Source: a virus
Length of the DNA stretch: 64,000 bases
Strand: one strand, 5' to 3'
IMG/VR virus record: IMGVR_UViG_3300045973_000093
Span: 1 to 64,000 of that record
Part shown: one piece after another, positions 1-8,224 of the stretch
Layout: the number at the start of each line of letters is the position of its first letter
Numbering within the stretch: the stretch's first letter is position 1
Translations under genes and position numbers: made by a program
Notes under the pieces: generated by a model
Database searches by the model: none
The model's input: only the letters and a program-made list of their open reading frames with translations
Told to the model about the DNA's origin: nothing

Positions 1-74
1 AGGCCGAGCAGCAGGCCTACGCCCAGCGTACGGCGGACGACGGCGACAACGATTCATCAACCACTGGAGAATGA
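1..74 (+). CDS. Portal protein, C-terminal end (partial)
   Basis: An open frame enters from the left edge and stops with TGA at 72-74, giving the polar tail AEQQAYAQRTADDGDNDSSTTGE. Because the right edge of the window opens a portal gene and the next gene here is a scaffold-like protein, I infer that this is the C-terminus of that same portal and that the map is circular. The sequence alone does not identify it. Confidence 0.55.
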   Translation, partial: AEQQAYAQRTADDGDNDSSTTGE

Positions 75-75
75 A

Positions 76-1020
76 ATGGCAGGAGAAGACGACCTGAATA
101 GCATGGACCGAGGTGACAACTTCACCCCAAGCATGGACGACAGCAGCGACGAACTGAGCGTGGACAGCCACGACTCGGGCAAGGTCGAGGCGCAGGACGC
201 AGCCGTCGACAAAGGCGAACAGGCCGCTGACGACAAGACCGAGCAGACCGAGCAGACCGAGCAGGTACGTGACGAAAAGGGGCGCTTTATCCCCAAGGCA
301 CGCTTCGACGAGGCCGTGACGAAAGAGCGCGAGAAGCGCGAGGCCGCTGAGCGCCAGCTCCAAGAGCTGCAGAAGCAGATGCAGGCCGTCAGTCGCACCG
401 CCGACGCCACGAAGCTCGAAGACCAGCTCAAGGAAGTCCGCAAGGCTGAGCGCAAGGCCATCATGGACGGCGACGAAGAAAAGAGCACCGAGCTGGCTGC
501 GCAGGCCGACCGGATAAACCGCCAGATCATGATTGCTGAGAGCCAGACCATGAGCAATCAGGCCGGTGAGGAGGCTCGCGAGGGCATCCGCGTCGAGATG
601 GCTATTGAGAAGCTCGAAGGGATCTACCCAGCCCTCAAGGAAGGCTCTGAGGCCTTCGACCAAGGCCTCGTAGACCTCGTCCTGGCCCAGCAGCAGCAGC
701 TCATGAGCCGCGACCGCATGCCGCCCTCACAAGCACTCACAAAGGCCGCGAACGACATCATGAGCCGCTTCCAGCCGCCCGCCAAGGCCGACGAGAAACC
801 TGCCGGTGGCCTGAAGGACGCCAAGGGCGCAGACCGTGCCGCCCAGAGCAAGCAGAAGAACATCGACGCGGCTATGAAGACACCGCCCGACACCCGCGAC
901 GTGGGCGTGGATACGGACAAGGCCGGTATGCGTGACGGCATGCCCCAGCCGAGCAATGTGGATGACCTCAAGGCCATCCCTGAAGCCACGCTCAAGCGCA
1001 TGCGGGGAGACCTCGTATGA
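76..1020 (+). CDS. Putative capsid scaffolding protein
   Basis: 314 aa, highly charged. The first 75 residues are acidic (Asp/Glu/Ser rich, with a TEQ triplet from a 9-bp tandem repeat), followed by a GRFIPKARFDE segment and a long Glu/Lys/Gln coiled coil (roughly residues 75-190), then a Pro/Ala/Lys-rich tail. That composition and the place between portal and major capsid gene fit an assembly scaffold that shapes the procapsid and then leaves. GGAG lies just upstream of the ATG, and the stop overlaps the next start (ATGA). No protease motif is seen, so it is not a fused protease-scaffold. Assignment is by composition and position. Confidence 0.7.
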   Translation: MAGEDDLNSMDRGDNFTPSMDDSSDELSVDSHDSGKVEAQDAAVDKGEQAADDKTEQTEQTEQVRDEKGRFIPKARFDEAVTKEREKREAAERQLQELQKQMQAVSRTADATKLEDQLKEVRKAERKAIMDGDEEKSTELAAQADRINRQIMIAESQTMSNQAGEEAREGIRVEMAIEKLEGIYPALKEGSEAFDQGLVDLVLAQQQQLMSRDRMPPSQALTKAANDIMSRFQPPAKADEKPAGGLKDAKGADRAAQSKQKNIDAAMKTPPDTRDVGVDTDKAGMRDGMPQPSNVDDLKAIPEATLKRMRGDLV

Positions 1021-1376
1021 GTCGCCTTGCACGCACCGAGATCGCCTGTGTATGCCACGAGGTGAACAAGGCCTACTGCGAGTCGCAGGGCGACACTTCC
1101 CAGCCTAGCTGGGAGGACGCACCGGATTGGCAGAAGAGCAGCGCCCTGATGGGTGTAGACCTGCACTTCACGCAGAACGTCGGGCCGCAGGCCTCGCACG
1201 AGACCTGGATGGCGCAGAAGGTAGGGGAGGGCTGGGTGTATGGCGAGGTGAAAGACCCTGAAGCCAAGACCCACCCCTGCATCGTCCCGTTCGACCAGTT
1301 GCCTGTGGCGCAGCAGGCCAAGGACTTCATTTTCCGTGCGGTGGTCCACGCCCTGCGCGGCGAGAACCCGGTTTGA
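1017..1376 (+). CDS. RyR-domain protein
   Basis: 119 aa, start coupled to the scaffold stop by ATGA. Almost the whole length matches the pattern of the ryanodine-receptor (RyR) domain found in many phages: an ARTEIACVCHEVNKAYC opening, then SQPSWEDAPDWQKSSA, a SHETWMAQK segment and a GWVYGEVKDPE...HPCIVPF block. Phage RyR-domain proteins are proposed to bind nucleotides or nucleic acid, but no reaction is established. It sits in the head module, next to the gp49-like gene. Confidence 0.85.
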   Translation: MSRLARTEIACVCHEVNKAYCESQGDTSQPSWEDAPDWQKSSALMGVDLHFTQNVGPQASHETWMAQKVGEGWVYGEVKDPEAKTHPCIVPFDQLPVAQQAKDFIFRAVVHALRGENPV

Positions 1377-1386
1377 GGTGAACACG

Positions 1387-1773
1387 ATGCACAACATCCA
1401 CTCACCCCGTACCGATGACACCGCTATCGAGCAGGAGATCAAGGCCAAGGGCCTGACCGCCCCTCGTGTCACTCCGCAGGACATCACTGACAACATCGCC
1501 AGCGTCCACTACTTCACCGCCCAGGACGGCGTAATGGCTACGCATGACAGCACCTACCGCGTGGACGACCCGGCTTTCTTTTTGCCGCTCGGTCTCCTCA
1601 CCTTCTGCGTCGTAGTCCTGAAGAACGGCTTCACTGTGACCGGCGAGAGTGCTTGCGCCTCCCCCGAGAACTTCGACGCCGAGATCGGTCGCAAGATCGC
1701 CTTCGAGAACGCGAAGCAGAAGATCTGGCCTCTGATGGGCTACGCCCTGAAGGAACGCTTGTCTGCGTCTTGA
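1387..1773 (+). CDS. N4 gp49 / Sf6 gene 66 family protein
   Basis: 128 aa. I start it at the ATG after GAGGTG (6-nt gap); the longer upstream frame reads through the preceding gene. The core LTFCVVVLKNGFTVTGESAC, followed by ASPENFDAEIGRKIAFENAKQKIWPLMGY, is the hallmark of the family found in N4, Sf6 and many other phages. The function of the family is unknown. It lies immediately before the capsid leader, where it often occurs in N4-capsid-type phages. Confidence 0.88.
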   Translation: MHNIHSPRTDDTAIEQEIKAKGLTAPRVTPQDITDNIASVHYFTAQDGVMATHDSTYRVDDPAFFLPLGLLTFCVVVLKNGFTVTGESACASPENFDAEIGRKIAFENAKQKIWPLMGYALKERLSAS

Positions 1774-1783
1774 TCTCTGACAT

Positions 1784-1800
1784 AATCTAAGGTAATCTCA
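1784..1800 (+). promoter_or_regulatory. Phased TCTAA repeat upstream of capsid gene
   Basis: AATCTAAGGTAATCTCA: TCTAA followed exactly 10 bp later by TCTCA, pointing towards the capsid gene. It is one member of the repeat family described for this window. A CATAAT hexamer overlaps it, with TTGTCT about 16 bp upstream, so a sigma70-type promoter is possible here. Confidence 0.5.
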
Positions 1801-1920
1801 CGATGTCGGTAAGAAATTACCGACATCCCTCGCCCTCCAGTGCGACATCTGGATGAGACACCTGATACCCGATGCGTGAGGCGGCGAAACAGCCTCCGAA
1901 GCGACTCCGTAAGAGCCGAA
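1801..1920 (+). promoter_or_regulatory. Structured 5' leader of the capsid gene
   Basis: The 235 bases between the gp49-like gene and the capsid gene hold no convincing gene but several hairpins. The strongest has 11 perfect base pairs (1802-1812 with 1817-1827) closed by a GAAA tetraloop. Weaker ones are 1837-1852 (CCAG/CTGG), 1878-1896 (GAGGC/GCCTC) and 1905-1915. No U-tract follows the first, so it is not a simple terminator. An RNA stabiliser, processing site or binding site is possible. The capsid RBS AAGGAG follows near 1997. Confidence 0.5.
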
Positions 1921-2008
1921 CAACTCGCAGTCACCGCGACAACGTGGCCTGAGATGAAGCACAGATTGCTTTAGACCTTGTTCGATTTTTAACTTTAAGG
2001 AGCCCATC

Positions 2009-3130
2009 ATGGGTATGACCAATTTTGCGGTGTTGACCACCGAACAAAAGACAGTCTGGTCGCTGGATTTCTGGCGTCAGGCTCGCAACCTCTCGTTCAT
2101 CAACAAGTTCCTCGGTAAAGACGAGAACTCGATGATTCAGCACATTACTGAGCTGAAGAAGACTGAGAAGGGCGCACGCGCAGTCGTCACGTTGCTGACC
2201 GACCTCGAAGGCGACGGTATCGCCGGAGACCGCACTCTGGAAGGCAACGAAGAGCAGCTCAAGTCGTACGACAAAGTGATCCGTATCGACCAACTGCGTA
2301 ACGCCAACCGCAACGAAGGTAAGCTGGCCGACCAGAAGACCGTCGTGAACTTCCGCGAAAACAGCCGCGACAAACTGGCCTACTGGATCTCTGACCGTAT
2401 GGACCAACTGGCGTTCTTGACGCTGGCCGGACTGCAGTACAGCACCCGTAACAGCGCCGTCGGTGCTGTAGGTGGCCGTATCGGCTCTGACCTGCCTTTC
2501 TTGGAATTTGCCCAAGACGTCGCAGCACCCTCATCCAAGCGCTTCGGACGCTGGAACGGCACCACCAAGCTGATGGAGTGGGGCACTGGCACTGGCTCCC
2601 TCGCCGCTGCCGACACCCCCACCTACGCGATGCTGGTTCAAGCCAAGGCCTATGCCAAGGACAACTACATCCGTGGCGTGAAGGAAAAGGGCGGCGAAGA
2701 GGTCTACCACGTGTTCTTCAGCCCCCAGGCGATGGCGAAACTGAAGCTCGACCCTGACTACCTGTCCAACTTGCGTTGGGCGCGTCAGCGTGGCGAAGAC
2801 AACCCAATCTTCACCGGCGACGTGGTGCGTATCGACGGCATGTATCTGCATGAGTTCCGTCACGTGCCAAACACCCGTTTGACACCCTCTGGCTCCAAGT
2901 ACGGCGGCGGCACCATCGACGGTTGCCAAGTGCTGTTCTGCGGCGCTCAGTCACTGGGTATGGCCGACATCGGTATCCCTGAGTGGAACGAGAAGGGCTT
3001 CGACTACGAGAACCAACAAGGTATCTCGATTGGCAAGGTCATGGGTTTCCTGAAGCCCACGTTCTACTCGCAGTACAGCGGCGGCACTACCGAAGACTTC
3101 GGTGTGGTCTCTCTGTACACCGCTCAATAA
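2009..3130 (+). CDS. Major capsid protein, N4 gp56 family (DUF4043)
   Basis: 373 aa, the usual size of this HK97-fold family. The N-terminus LTTEQKTVWSLDFWRQARNLSFINKFLG, the segment ITELKKTEKGARAVVTLLTDLEGDGIAGDRTLEGNEE and the C-terminal half with HEFRHV fit the N4-gp56/DUF4043 capsid family. The gene has a strong RBS (AAGGAG), its own long structured leader, and a head protein gene and terminator downstream, as expected for the most abundant virion protein. No N-terminal delta domain or cleavage site is evident. Confidence 0.9.
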   Translation: MGMTNFAVLTTEQKTVWSLDFWRQARNLSFINKFLGKDENSMIQHITELKKTEKGARAVVTLLTDLEGDGIAGDRTLEGNEEQLKSYDKVIRIDQLRNANRNEGKLADQKTVVNFRENSRDKLAYWISDRMDQLAFLTLAGLQYSTRNSAVGAVGGRIGSDLPFLEFAQDVAAPSSKRFGRWNGTTKLMEWGTGTGSLAAADTPTYAMLVQAKAYAKDNYIRGVKEKGGEEVYHVFFSPQAMAKLKLDPDYLSNLRWARQRGEDNPIFTGDVVRIDGMYLHEFRHVPNTRLTPSGSKYGGGTIDGCQVLFCGAQSLGMADIGIPEWNEKGFDYENQQGISIGKVMGFLKPTFYSQYSGGTTEDFGVVSLYTAQ

Positions 3131-3154
3131 CCCGCTGCTTAGAGGAGAAATATC

Positions 3155-3721
3155 ATGGCAGTTATTCGTCGCACCCGTGGTGCTCAGTACCCCCTGGTCG
3201 CTGAGTACGTATTCAACTACAACGACGGTCAGGCCTACTTGTCGGCCCTGGCTGGCGCAAGCGTTGAGTACAACCTCAAATCTAACGTCACCGACTTCGG
3301 TTCTGGCGTTCAGCCCACCGGCCTGATGTCCGGCATCAGCTACGTCGCCAACACTGGCGGACAGACCTACTACTTCGAAGTCGTGACTCTGCCGATTAAC
3401 TCGCAGATCATCGGCGGCGACGTGCAGGTCGAAGTGGCCTATGCCGGTCCCGCCACAGCGACTCTGTCGCTGGGCGACAGCTCCAACGGCACTTTGTATG
3501 CCTCCGCAGTCAACATCAAGACTGTTGGCCGCACCGCGCTGACCATCCCCGCAGAACTGACTAGCTACGCTGCCAACAGCAACGTAGGTGCGGACGCCGC
3601 TGCTGGTCTGGACGTGCGTGCGACTCTGGCTCTGGGTGCAGGTGCCGCTACCACTGGCCGTGTTCGTGTACGCCTGCTGTACACCATCGACGGGCGCATG
3701 AACGAGTCTGGCACTCAGTAA
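3155..3721 (+). CDS. Probable head decoration or minor capsid protein
   Basis: 188 aa, rich in Ala, Gly, Thr and Val with alternating hydrophobics that suggest a beta-sandwich (VQVEVAYAGPATATLSLGDSS, RVRVRLLYTIDG). It follows the capsid gene by 24 bases with a good RBS (GAGGAG) and is closed by a strong terminator, so capsid and this protein likely share one transcript and are both abundant. The role as decoration protein is inferred from position and composition only. Confidence 0.6.
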   Translation: MAVIRRTRGAQYPLVAEYVFNYNDGQAYLSALAGASVEYNLKSNVTDFGSGVQPTGLMSGISYVANTGGQTYYFEVVTLPINSQIIGGDVQVEVAYAGPATATLSLGDSSNGTLYASAVNIKTVGRTALTIPAELTSYAANSNVGADAAAGLDVRATLALGAGAATTGRVRVRLLYTIDGRMNESGTQ

Positions 3722-3731
3722 GTAGCCCTCT

Positions 3732-3760
3732 GAAGTGGGCTTCGGCCCACTTCTTTATTT
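3732..3760 (+). terminator. Rho-independent terminator after capsid unit
   Basis: Nine perfect pairs, GAAGTGGGC/GCCCACTTC, with a TTCG loop, followed by TTTATTT. Confidence 0.92.
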
Positions 3761-3780
3761 CAACCCACTGGAGAACCACT

Positions 3781-4167
3781 ATGCCTGAATACGTGCTCAA
3801 TCGTACATACACCCACCGCTCGACCCACGGGCACATCGTCAACTTCGTGAAGGGGCAACCGGTCTTTGTGCCGCCCATTCTGGAGCGCGAAGTGGCTCAG
3901 TTCGGGGCGGAACCGGTGGATGGTGAGCGCGTTGACCTGCTGTCGGATATGGACGAGAAGAAAGCACCCGAAGCACCTACTGGTGCCGACCGTCGTGCGA
4001 TTTTGTTGGCCGCGTTCGAGCAGCTCGAAAAGCGTAATCAGCGTGGTGACTTCACTGGTCAGGGCCGACCAAATCTGTCGATCCTGAAGGATCTCGTCGG
4101 CTTCGAGGTAAGTACTCGTGAGCGCGACGAGACGTGGGAAGAAATGAAGAACTTGGCGACACAGTAA
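3781..4167 (+). CDS. Conserved phage head-region protein, unknown
   Basis: 128 aa with GGAG 7 nt before the ATG. The N-terminal half has THGHIVNFVKGQPVFVPPILEREVAQFGA, a pattern I associate with small proteins between capsid and adaptor genes in podoviruses. The C-terminal half (ADRRAILLAAFEQLEKRN...RPNLSILKDLVGFEVS) looks helical. It overlaps the next start by one base. The function is not recognised; a neck or assembly role is suggested by position. Confidence 0.65.
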   Translation: MPEYVLNRTYTHRSTHGHIVNFVKGQPVFVPPILEREVAQFGAEPVDGERVDLLSDMDEKKAPEAPTGADRRAILLAAFEQLEKRNQRGDFTGQGRPNLSILKDLVGFEVSTRERDETWEEMKNLATQ

Positions 4168-4856
4168 TGACCTCCGACGACCTGTACACGCTGTTCCGTA
4201 GCGACGTTGTCGATACGGTGGCTCCGTACCTCTGGACAGATACAGAGGTGTGGAACTACATGAACGACGCGTACAGGACGTTTGTGCGGCTCATCGGCGG
4301 TATCCCCGACTCTATGTCCTCGCTCACTCAGGTGGCGATTAAGACAGGCGGGGCAACGTCCGCTGTGAGTCCACTGATCCTGCGATTCAACAACGCATAC
4401 CTGCTCTCCGACGGCACCAACCTGAAGATCATCAACAGCGCAAATACACCTCAGTTCAACGCTACGGACTATGGCAACACCATGACCTCGCAGCGCAACA
4501 CGACTGCGGGTCCGGTGCGCTACATGATCACGAACGCTGGTCGCAACAAGGACGCAGGTTATGTGCGTTGGGCAAAGATCCCGCAAAAGGACGACACCGT
4601 ACAGCTCGACGTTTACCGTCTGCCGCTCGACGTTGTCACCACGGGGTTCGAGTTCGATGAGGTGGGGGAAGAGCACCACGAGGCATTCCTGTTGTGGATG
4701 AAGGCACGCGCATACGGCAAGGCAGACACGGAGACGTTTGATCGCGGTCGTCGCGACGACAACATGAAGCTGTTCCGGGACTACTGCGCCGATGCCAAGG
4801 CTGAAAACCGTCGCTACAAGAGCCACGTTATGACTGCTGCGTACGGAGGTCTGTAA
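4167..4856 (+). CDS. Putative phage adaptor (head-tail connector) protein
   Basis: 229 aa from the ATG that overlaps the previous stop (TAATG). The N-terminal helix set (DDLYTLFRSDVVDTVAPYLWTDTEVWNYMNDAYRTF) and a following beta-rich part resemble the family annotated as phage adaptor proteins, which form the ring under the portal. A start 33 bases upstream is possible but has no better RBS. The next gene is again translationally coupled. Confidence 0.7.
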   Translation: MTSDDLYTLFRSDVVDTVAPYLWTDTEVWNYMNDAYRTFVRLIGGIPDSMSSLTQVAIKTGGATSAVSPLILRFNNAYLLSDGTNLKIINSANTPQFNATDYGNTMTSQRNTTAGPVRYMITNAGRNKDAGYVRWAKIPQKDDTVQLDVYRLPLDVVTTGFEFDEVGEEHHEAFLLWMKARAYGKADTETFDRGRRDDNMKLFRDYCADAKAENRRYKSHVMTAAYGGL

Positions 4857-5128
4857 TGACTACGTTCAAAAAAGATCCCGACGCTGTGCTGGACTACACG
4901 TTCGATTGGTCGGCGTATCTCGCGCCTATCAGCGACACGATTGCCAGTGCTACTTTTGTCGCCGACACGGGTTTGACCACTACTAACCCCAGCCACACAA
5001 CCACCACTGCAACGGTGTTTGTCTCTGGTGGTACTGCAGGCCAAAGCCTGAACCTCACTTGCCGAATCGTTACGTCCTCTGGGCGCACTGATGACCGGTC
5101 TGTCACCTTAAAAATTGCTAACCGTTAG
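4856..5128 (+). CDS. Small Ig-like protein, fibre-tail adaptor family
   Basis: 90 aa, coupled to the previous stop (TAATG). The pattern KKDPDAVLDYTFDWSAYL...TTTATVFVSGGTAGQSLNLTCRIVTSSGRTDDRSVTLKI is that of small proteins often annotated as phage fibre-tail adaptor, with an Ig-like beta-sandwich. It would join an appendage to the tail. No catalytic residues are seen. Confidence 0.7.
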   Translation: MTTFKKDPDAVLDYTFDWSAYLAPISDTIASATFVADTGLTTTNPSHTTTTATVFVSGGTAGQSLNLTCRIVTSSGRTDDRSVTLKIANR

Positions 5129-5139
5129 GAGTAAACATC

Positions 5140-5805
5140 ATGGCATCCATGACCGACTTTCTGGAGAATAAAGTAGCTGACTTCATGTTTCGCGCCCAGG
5201 CGCTGGGCATCACAGGTGCGACCGCCGCCGCAGGCACTGGCCCTGCCAACGTGTACATGGCGCTGATCCGTGCGACCGCTGGCATCTCGCCGCGCTCCAC
5301 CGCAGTGACCGTGGGCCAGACCACTGTGCCCTCTGCCGGTAACGGTCGCATGTATCGCTGCTCTGTCGCCGGTACCACAGGCGCTGGCGAACCCACATGG
5401 CCCACCACCACCGCAGGCACTGTCGCCGACGGCACTGCGACCTGGGTCGAAATGACCACGGACTTCGAGACGAACAGCGCAGTGCTGATCGCCGCAGAAG
5501 CCACCGGTCTGGGCGGCTACGCTCGCTTCACCTTGGCCTCTTCGTTGGCTAACTGGGTGGACACTCAGGCCAACGGCACTGGCGTGGTCTCTACCGGTTC
5601 GTCCGGCACGATCTCGAACAAGAACCTGATCACCTTCGCCACACCTTCTGCTGGCTGGGGCACCACCGCCGCCATCGTGCTGTACGACGCGATCACCACT
5701 GGTAACGCACTGGTGTACTCCGTGCTGACCACCCCTAAGGTGATCAACAGCGGCGACACAGTGACGATCCCAGCATCGTCCTACACGTTCCAGATCGACA
5801 ACTAA
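5140..5805 (+). CDS. Probable tail/appendage structural protein
   Basis: 221 aa with RBS GGAG. It opens with MASMTDFLENKVADFMFRAQALG, a helix typical of small phage appendage proteins of the 'DFLENK' type, and continues as a Thr/Gly/Ala beta-rich protein with a GGYARF motif (about residue 127) seen in tail-fibre-like proteins of many phages. It sits between the adaptor and the LamG fibre gene and so probably anchors it. Confidence 0.65.
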   Translation: MASMTDFLENKVADFMFRAQALGITGATAAAGTGPANVYMALIRATAGISPRSTAVTVGQTTVPSAGNGRMYRCSVAGTTGAGEPTWPTTTAGTVADGTATWVEMTTDFETNSAVLIAAEATGLGGYARFTLASSLANWVDTQANGTGVVSTGSSGTISNKNLITFATPSAGWGTTAAIVLYDAITTGNALVYSVLTTPKVINSGDTVTIPASSYTFQIDN

Positions 5806-5818
5806 AGTCTGAACGACC

Positions 5819-7513
5819 ATGCCCCAACTCGCTGACCGTGTCAGGGATACCACCAGTACCTCGGGTACTGGTGCGTTCGCGCTCAATGGCACACCACCAC
5901 TGTCGTACCAGTCGTTTGGCACGGCGTTCCCCAATGGGGCACCTTCGATACCGTACTGCTGTGTTGATACGTCTACAGGTGCGTGGGAGGTTGGCAAGGG
6001 GGCGTTAGCTGGCGGCGGTGATGTGAACTTTGCTAACGTGTCTGTTCTGATGCACTTTGAGGGTGCATCGTTTGTGGACAGCAGCCTCGCCCCTCTGACC
6101 CTCGGGTCTGGCGGTGCACCGACAATTTCTTCCGCACAAGCGAAGTTCGGCACATCGTCTGGTTCTTTCAATGGAACAAGCTGGGTGACGATGCCCGTGA
6201 GTTCCACTCCTCTAGCTTTTGGTGCCGGAGACTTCACCATCGAGGCATGGGTATATCCGACTGCCAGCACAACAAACGGCGTTATCTATTGCGGGCAGTG
6301 CAACCAAGACGGAGTCGCAGCCAACAACTCTGTCTACTTTGCTATCAGCAGCTCAGGCGCAGCGAACTCTGGTATGGCAGTGGGGGCCACAGGGTACAAC
6401 GTCAACTGCGCGAACCCCGCACTGAACCAATGGAGTCACGTTGCTCTGGTCCGATACGGTAGCACTCTGACCACATACCTGAATGGCGTAGTCGTGCAGA
6501 GCATTGCTGTAACGGGAACCATGAACGTCGGCAACACGACTTTCGTACCGTCCATCGGAAGTGCTTCAAACGGCGGTGCGCCGTTCACTGGATACATCGA
6601 CGAGTTCCGTATATCGAAAGGGCTTGCCCGGTACACCGCTGCATTTACTCCACCAATCTCGGCATTCCTGTCTAGCGTCGGGGTGTCTGACCAATACTAT
6701 TCAAGCGTCACTTCGCTGCTTGCCATGAATGGTGTCAACGGCTCGACAACCATCACTGATACAGGACCAACTCCACTGACGTGGACAAACGTAAGTAATC
6801 TTGTGACGCTGAACACGGCCACATTCAAGTACGGTACAGCATCCGCATTCTTTAGCGGGGCGTCGACCGGCATTACCGGCGACGGTAGTGCGGCGTTTGC
6901 CTTTGGTACTGGTGACTGGACTGTGGAGATGTGGGTCAAACCATCGGCTACGGGAATGCAGGGCCTATACGTCGACCAAATTTCGAGCGGTGCGGACACT
7001 ACACGCAAAGCGATATATCTGAACGCCACCAACAACGTCCTCTTCGTGACCGGGGCCACGAATCAGATCACCGGGACGACAGTCGTCCCGACCACGTCGT
7101 TCACACATATCGCAGTCTGTCGGGCGGCGGGCGTGACCCGACTATTTGTTAACGGTGCCCAAGAAGGTATTAGCTGGACGGACGCCACGAACTACACGGT
7201 CGGCGCAGCGCGCCCAGTTATCGGAAACGACAGCCCTATAACTACTGCATGGGCATTCATCGGCTACATGGATGATGTTCGCATCTCCAAGGGGTTCGGT
7301 CGATATTCCTCCAACTTCACGCCAGTTCAGTGCGGTGTCGGAGCGGGGGGCACTCTGTACCGAGACGTCATCCGCGCATCGTCCAATGGTGGTGCTGCTG
7401 TGAGCTTCACAGGCAATAGCAAAGACATCTTCCTCACTGCCAACGCAGAACTTTTAGATAACGCAAACATCGGTATGCAGGTCGCAATGTCTCGCGGCCA
7501 AGCCATGCCATAA
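5819..7513 (+). CDS. Tail appendage protein with two LamG domains
   Basis: 564 aa. Two copies of a concanavalin/LamG-like domain are visible, about residues 66-285 and 296-505. Each has the signature order VLMHFEG or LLAMNG, KFGT(S/A)SxxF(N/S)G, FGxGDxTxExWVxP, HxAxxR, LFVNG or YLNG, and YIDEFRISKGLARYTAAFTP or its equivalent. Such domains bind carbohydrate or protein, so this is a receptor-contact candidate. About 65 N-terminal residues would attach it to the tail. The RBS is weak. Related LamG sequence recurs in the 9.3-12.0 kb gene. Confidence 0.85.
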   Translation: MPQLADRVRDTTSTSGTGAFALNGTPPLSYQSFGTAFPNGAPSIPYCCVDTSTGAWEVGKGALAGGGDVNFANVSVLMHFEGASFVDSSLAPLTLGSGGAPTISSAQAKFGTSSGSFNGTSWVTMPVSSTPLAFGAGDFTIEAWVYPTASTTNGVIYCGQCNQDGVAANNSVYFAISSSGAANSGMAVGATGYNVNCANPALNQWSHVALVRYGSTLTTYLNGVVVQSIAVTGTMNVGNTTFVPSIGSASNGGAPFTGYIDEFRISKGLARYTAAFTPPISAFLSSVGVSDQYYSSVTSLLAMNGVNGSTTITDTGPTPLTWTNVSNLVTLNTATFKYGTASAFFSGASTGITGDGSAAFAFGTGDWTVEMWVKPSATGMQGLYVDQISSGADTTRKAIYLNATNNVLFVTGATNQITGTTVVPTTSFTHIAVCRAAGVTRLFVNGAQEGISWTDATNYTVGAARPVIGNDSPITTAWAFIGYMDDVRISKGFGRYSSNFTPVQCGVGAGGTLYRDVIRASSNGGAAVSFTGNSKDIFLTANAELLDNANIGMQVAMSRGQAMP

Positions 7514-7523
7514 GGAGTATTAA

Positions 7524-7988
7524 ATGCCCGGAAATAATGATCCAATTTACACCCGTGTCGCAGACATTCAGACCGACACGCTGGCTGCAACTACATTGCT
7601 CGGCCCTACAGCCAACACCGCGCAGGACGGCACAGGCACGATATACCCAATATGGGTTGCTGATGCCACCAATGGGGGATATTGCCAACGCCTTTTGTTC
7701 CAGAGCATATCGACGGTGTTTGTCACGGTGTGCCGAGTATTTCTATCTGACGCGACCACAACGATTACCTCTGGTGCACTGGTAAGCAACACCTCCGCGA
7801 ATACCCACCTTATCAACGAAATCTCGCTGCCTGCGGTCACGGTATCGCAGACGGCGTCGTCACCGCATTTGGAGCTTCCTATCAACATGCCGATCCCTCC
7901 AGGATTCAAGATTTGCGTGACGTTCAGCAGTTCCACAGGTGCTGGTACAACTGGCTGGAATGTGGTTGCTGTTGGGGGTAAATACTGA
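7524..7988 (+). CDS. Beta-rich appendage protein, unknown
   Basis: 154 aa with RBS AAGGAG. It is Thr/Ser/Val rich with alternating hydrophobicity, a TISLP-type strand pattern and a Gly/Thr C-terminus (SSTGAGTTGWNVVAVGGKY). I recognise no catalytic motif. It lies within the fibre cluster and is coupled to the next gene by TGATG, so a structural or receptor-binding role is likely. Confidence 0.6.
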   Translation: MPGNNDPIYTRVADIQTDTLAATTLLGPTANTAQDGTGTIYPIWVADATNGGYCQRLLFQSISTVFVTVCRVFLSDATTTITSGALVSNTSANTHLINEISLPAVTVSQTASSPHLELPINMPIPPGFKICVTFSSSTGAGTTGWNVVAVGGKY

Positions 7989-8221
7989 TGATTAGCTTAC
8001 CAATCTACTTCGCGGATGGCTCTTACGGGGCACAGGTTACGGATGAGGAATCGGGCGTCACTTACGTCACCGACTCCAACGGAACCACCCTGACGGGGAA
8101 GCTGGAGTATTCGTCTGTTCCACCGGCCCCTGCACCATTGCTGCCTACTGAACAGGTAGTAGTTATTACGACCTCCGACATCCCTGTTCTGACAACCGCG
8201 CAGATTCCTGCACTGGGGTAA
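7988..8221 (+). CDS. Small appendage-cluster protein, unknown
   Basis: 77 aa, ATG overlapping the previous stop. The first half reads as a small beta motif (YFADGSYGAQVTDEESGVTYVTDSNGTTLTG), followed by a Pro-rich linker and a hydrophobic Val/Ile/Thr tail. No family recognised. The coupling to both neighbours supports a real gene. Confidence 0.55.
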   Translation: MISLPIYFADGSYGAQVTDEESGVTYVTDSNGTTLTGKLEYSSVPPAPAPLLPTEQVVVITTSDIPVLTTAQIPALG

Positions 8222-8224
8222 GAC

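Noticed and set aside
5125-6270. Long minus-strand frame of 381 aa opposite appendage genes
   Set aside because: Arg/Gly/His-rich product with no RBS and no plausible fold; the plus-strand genes have better starts, known patterns and continuous coverage. It is a high-GC shadow frame.
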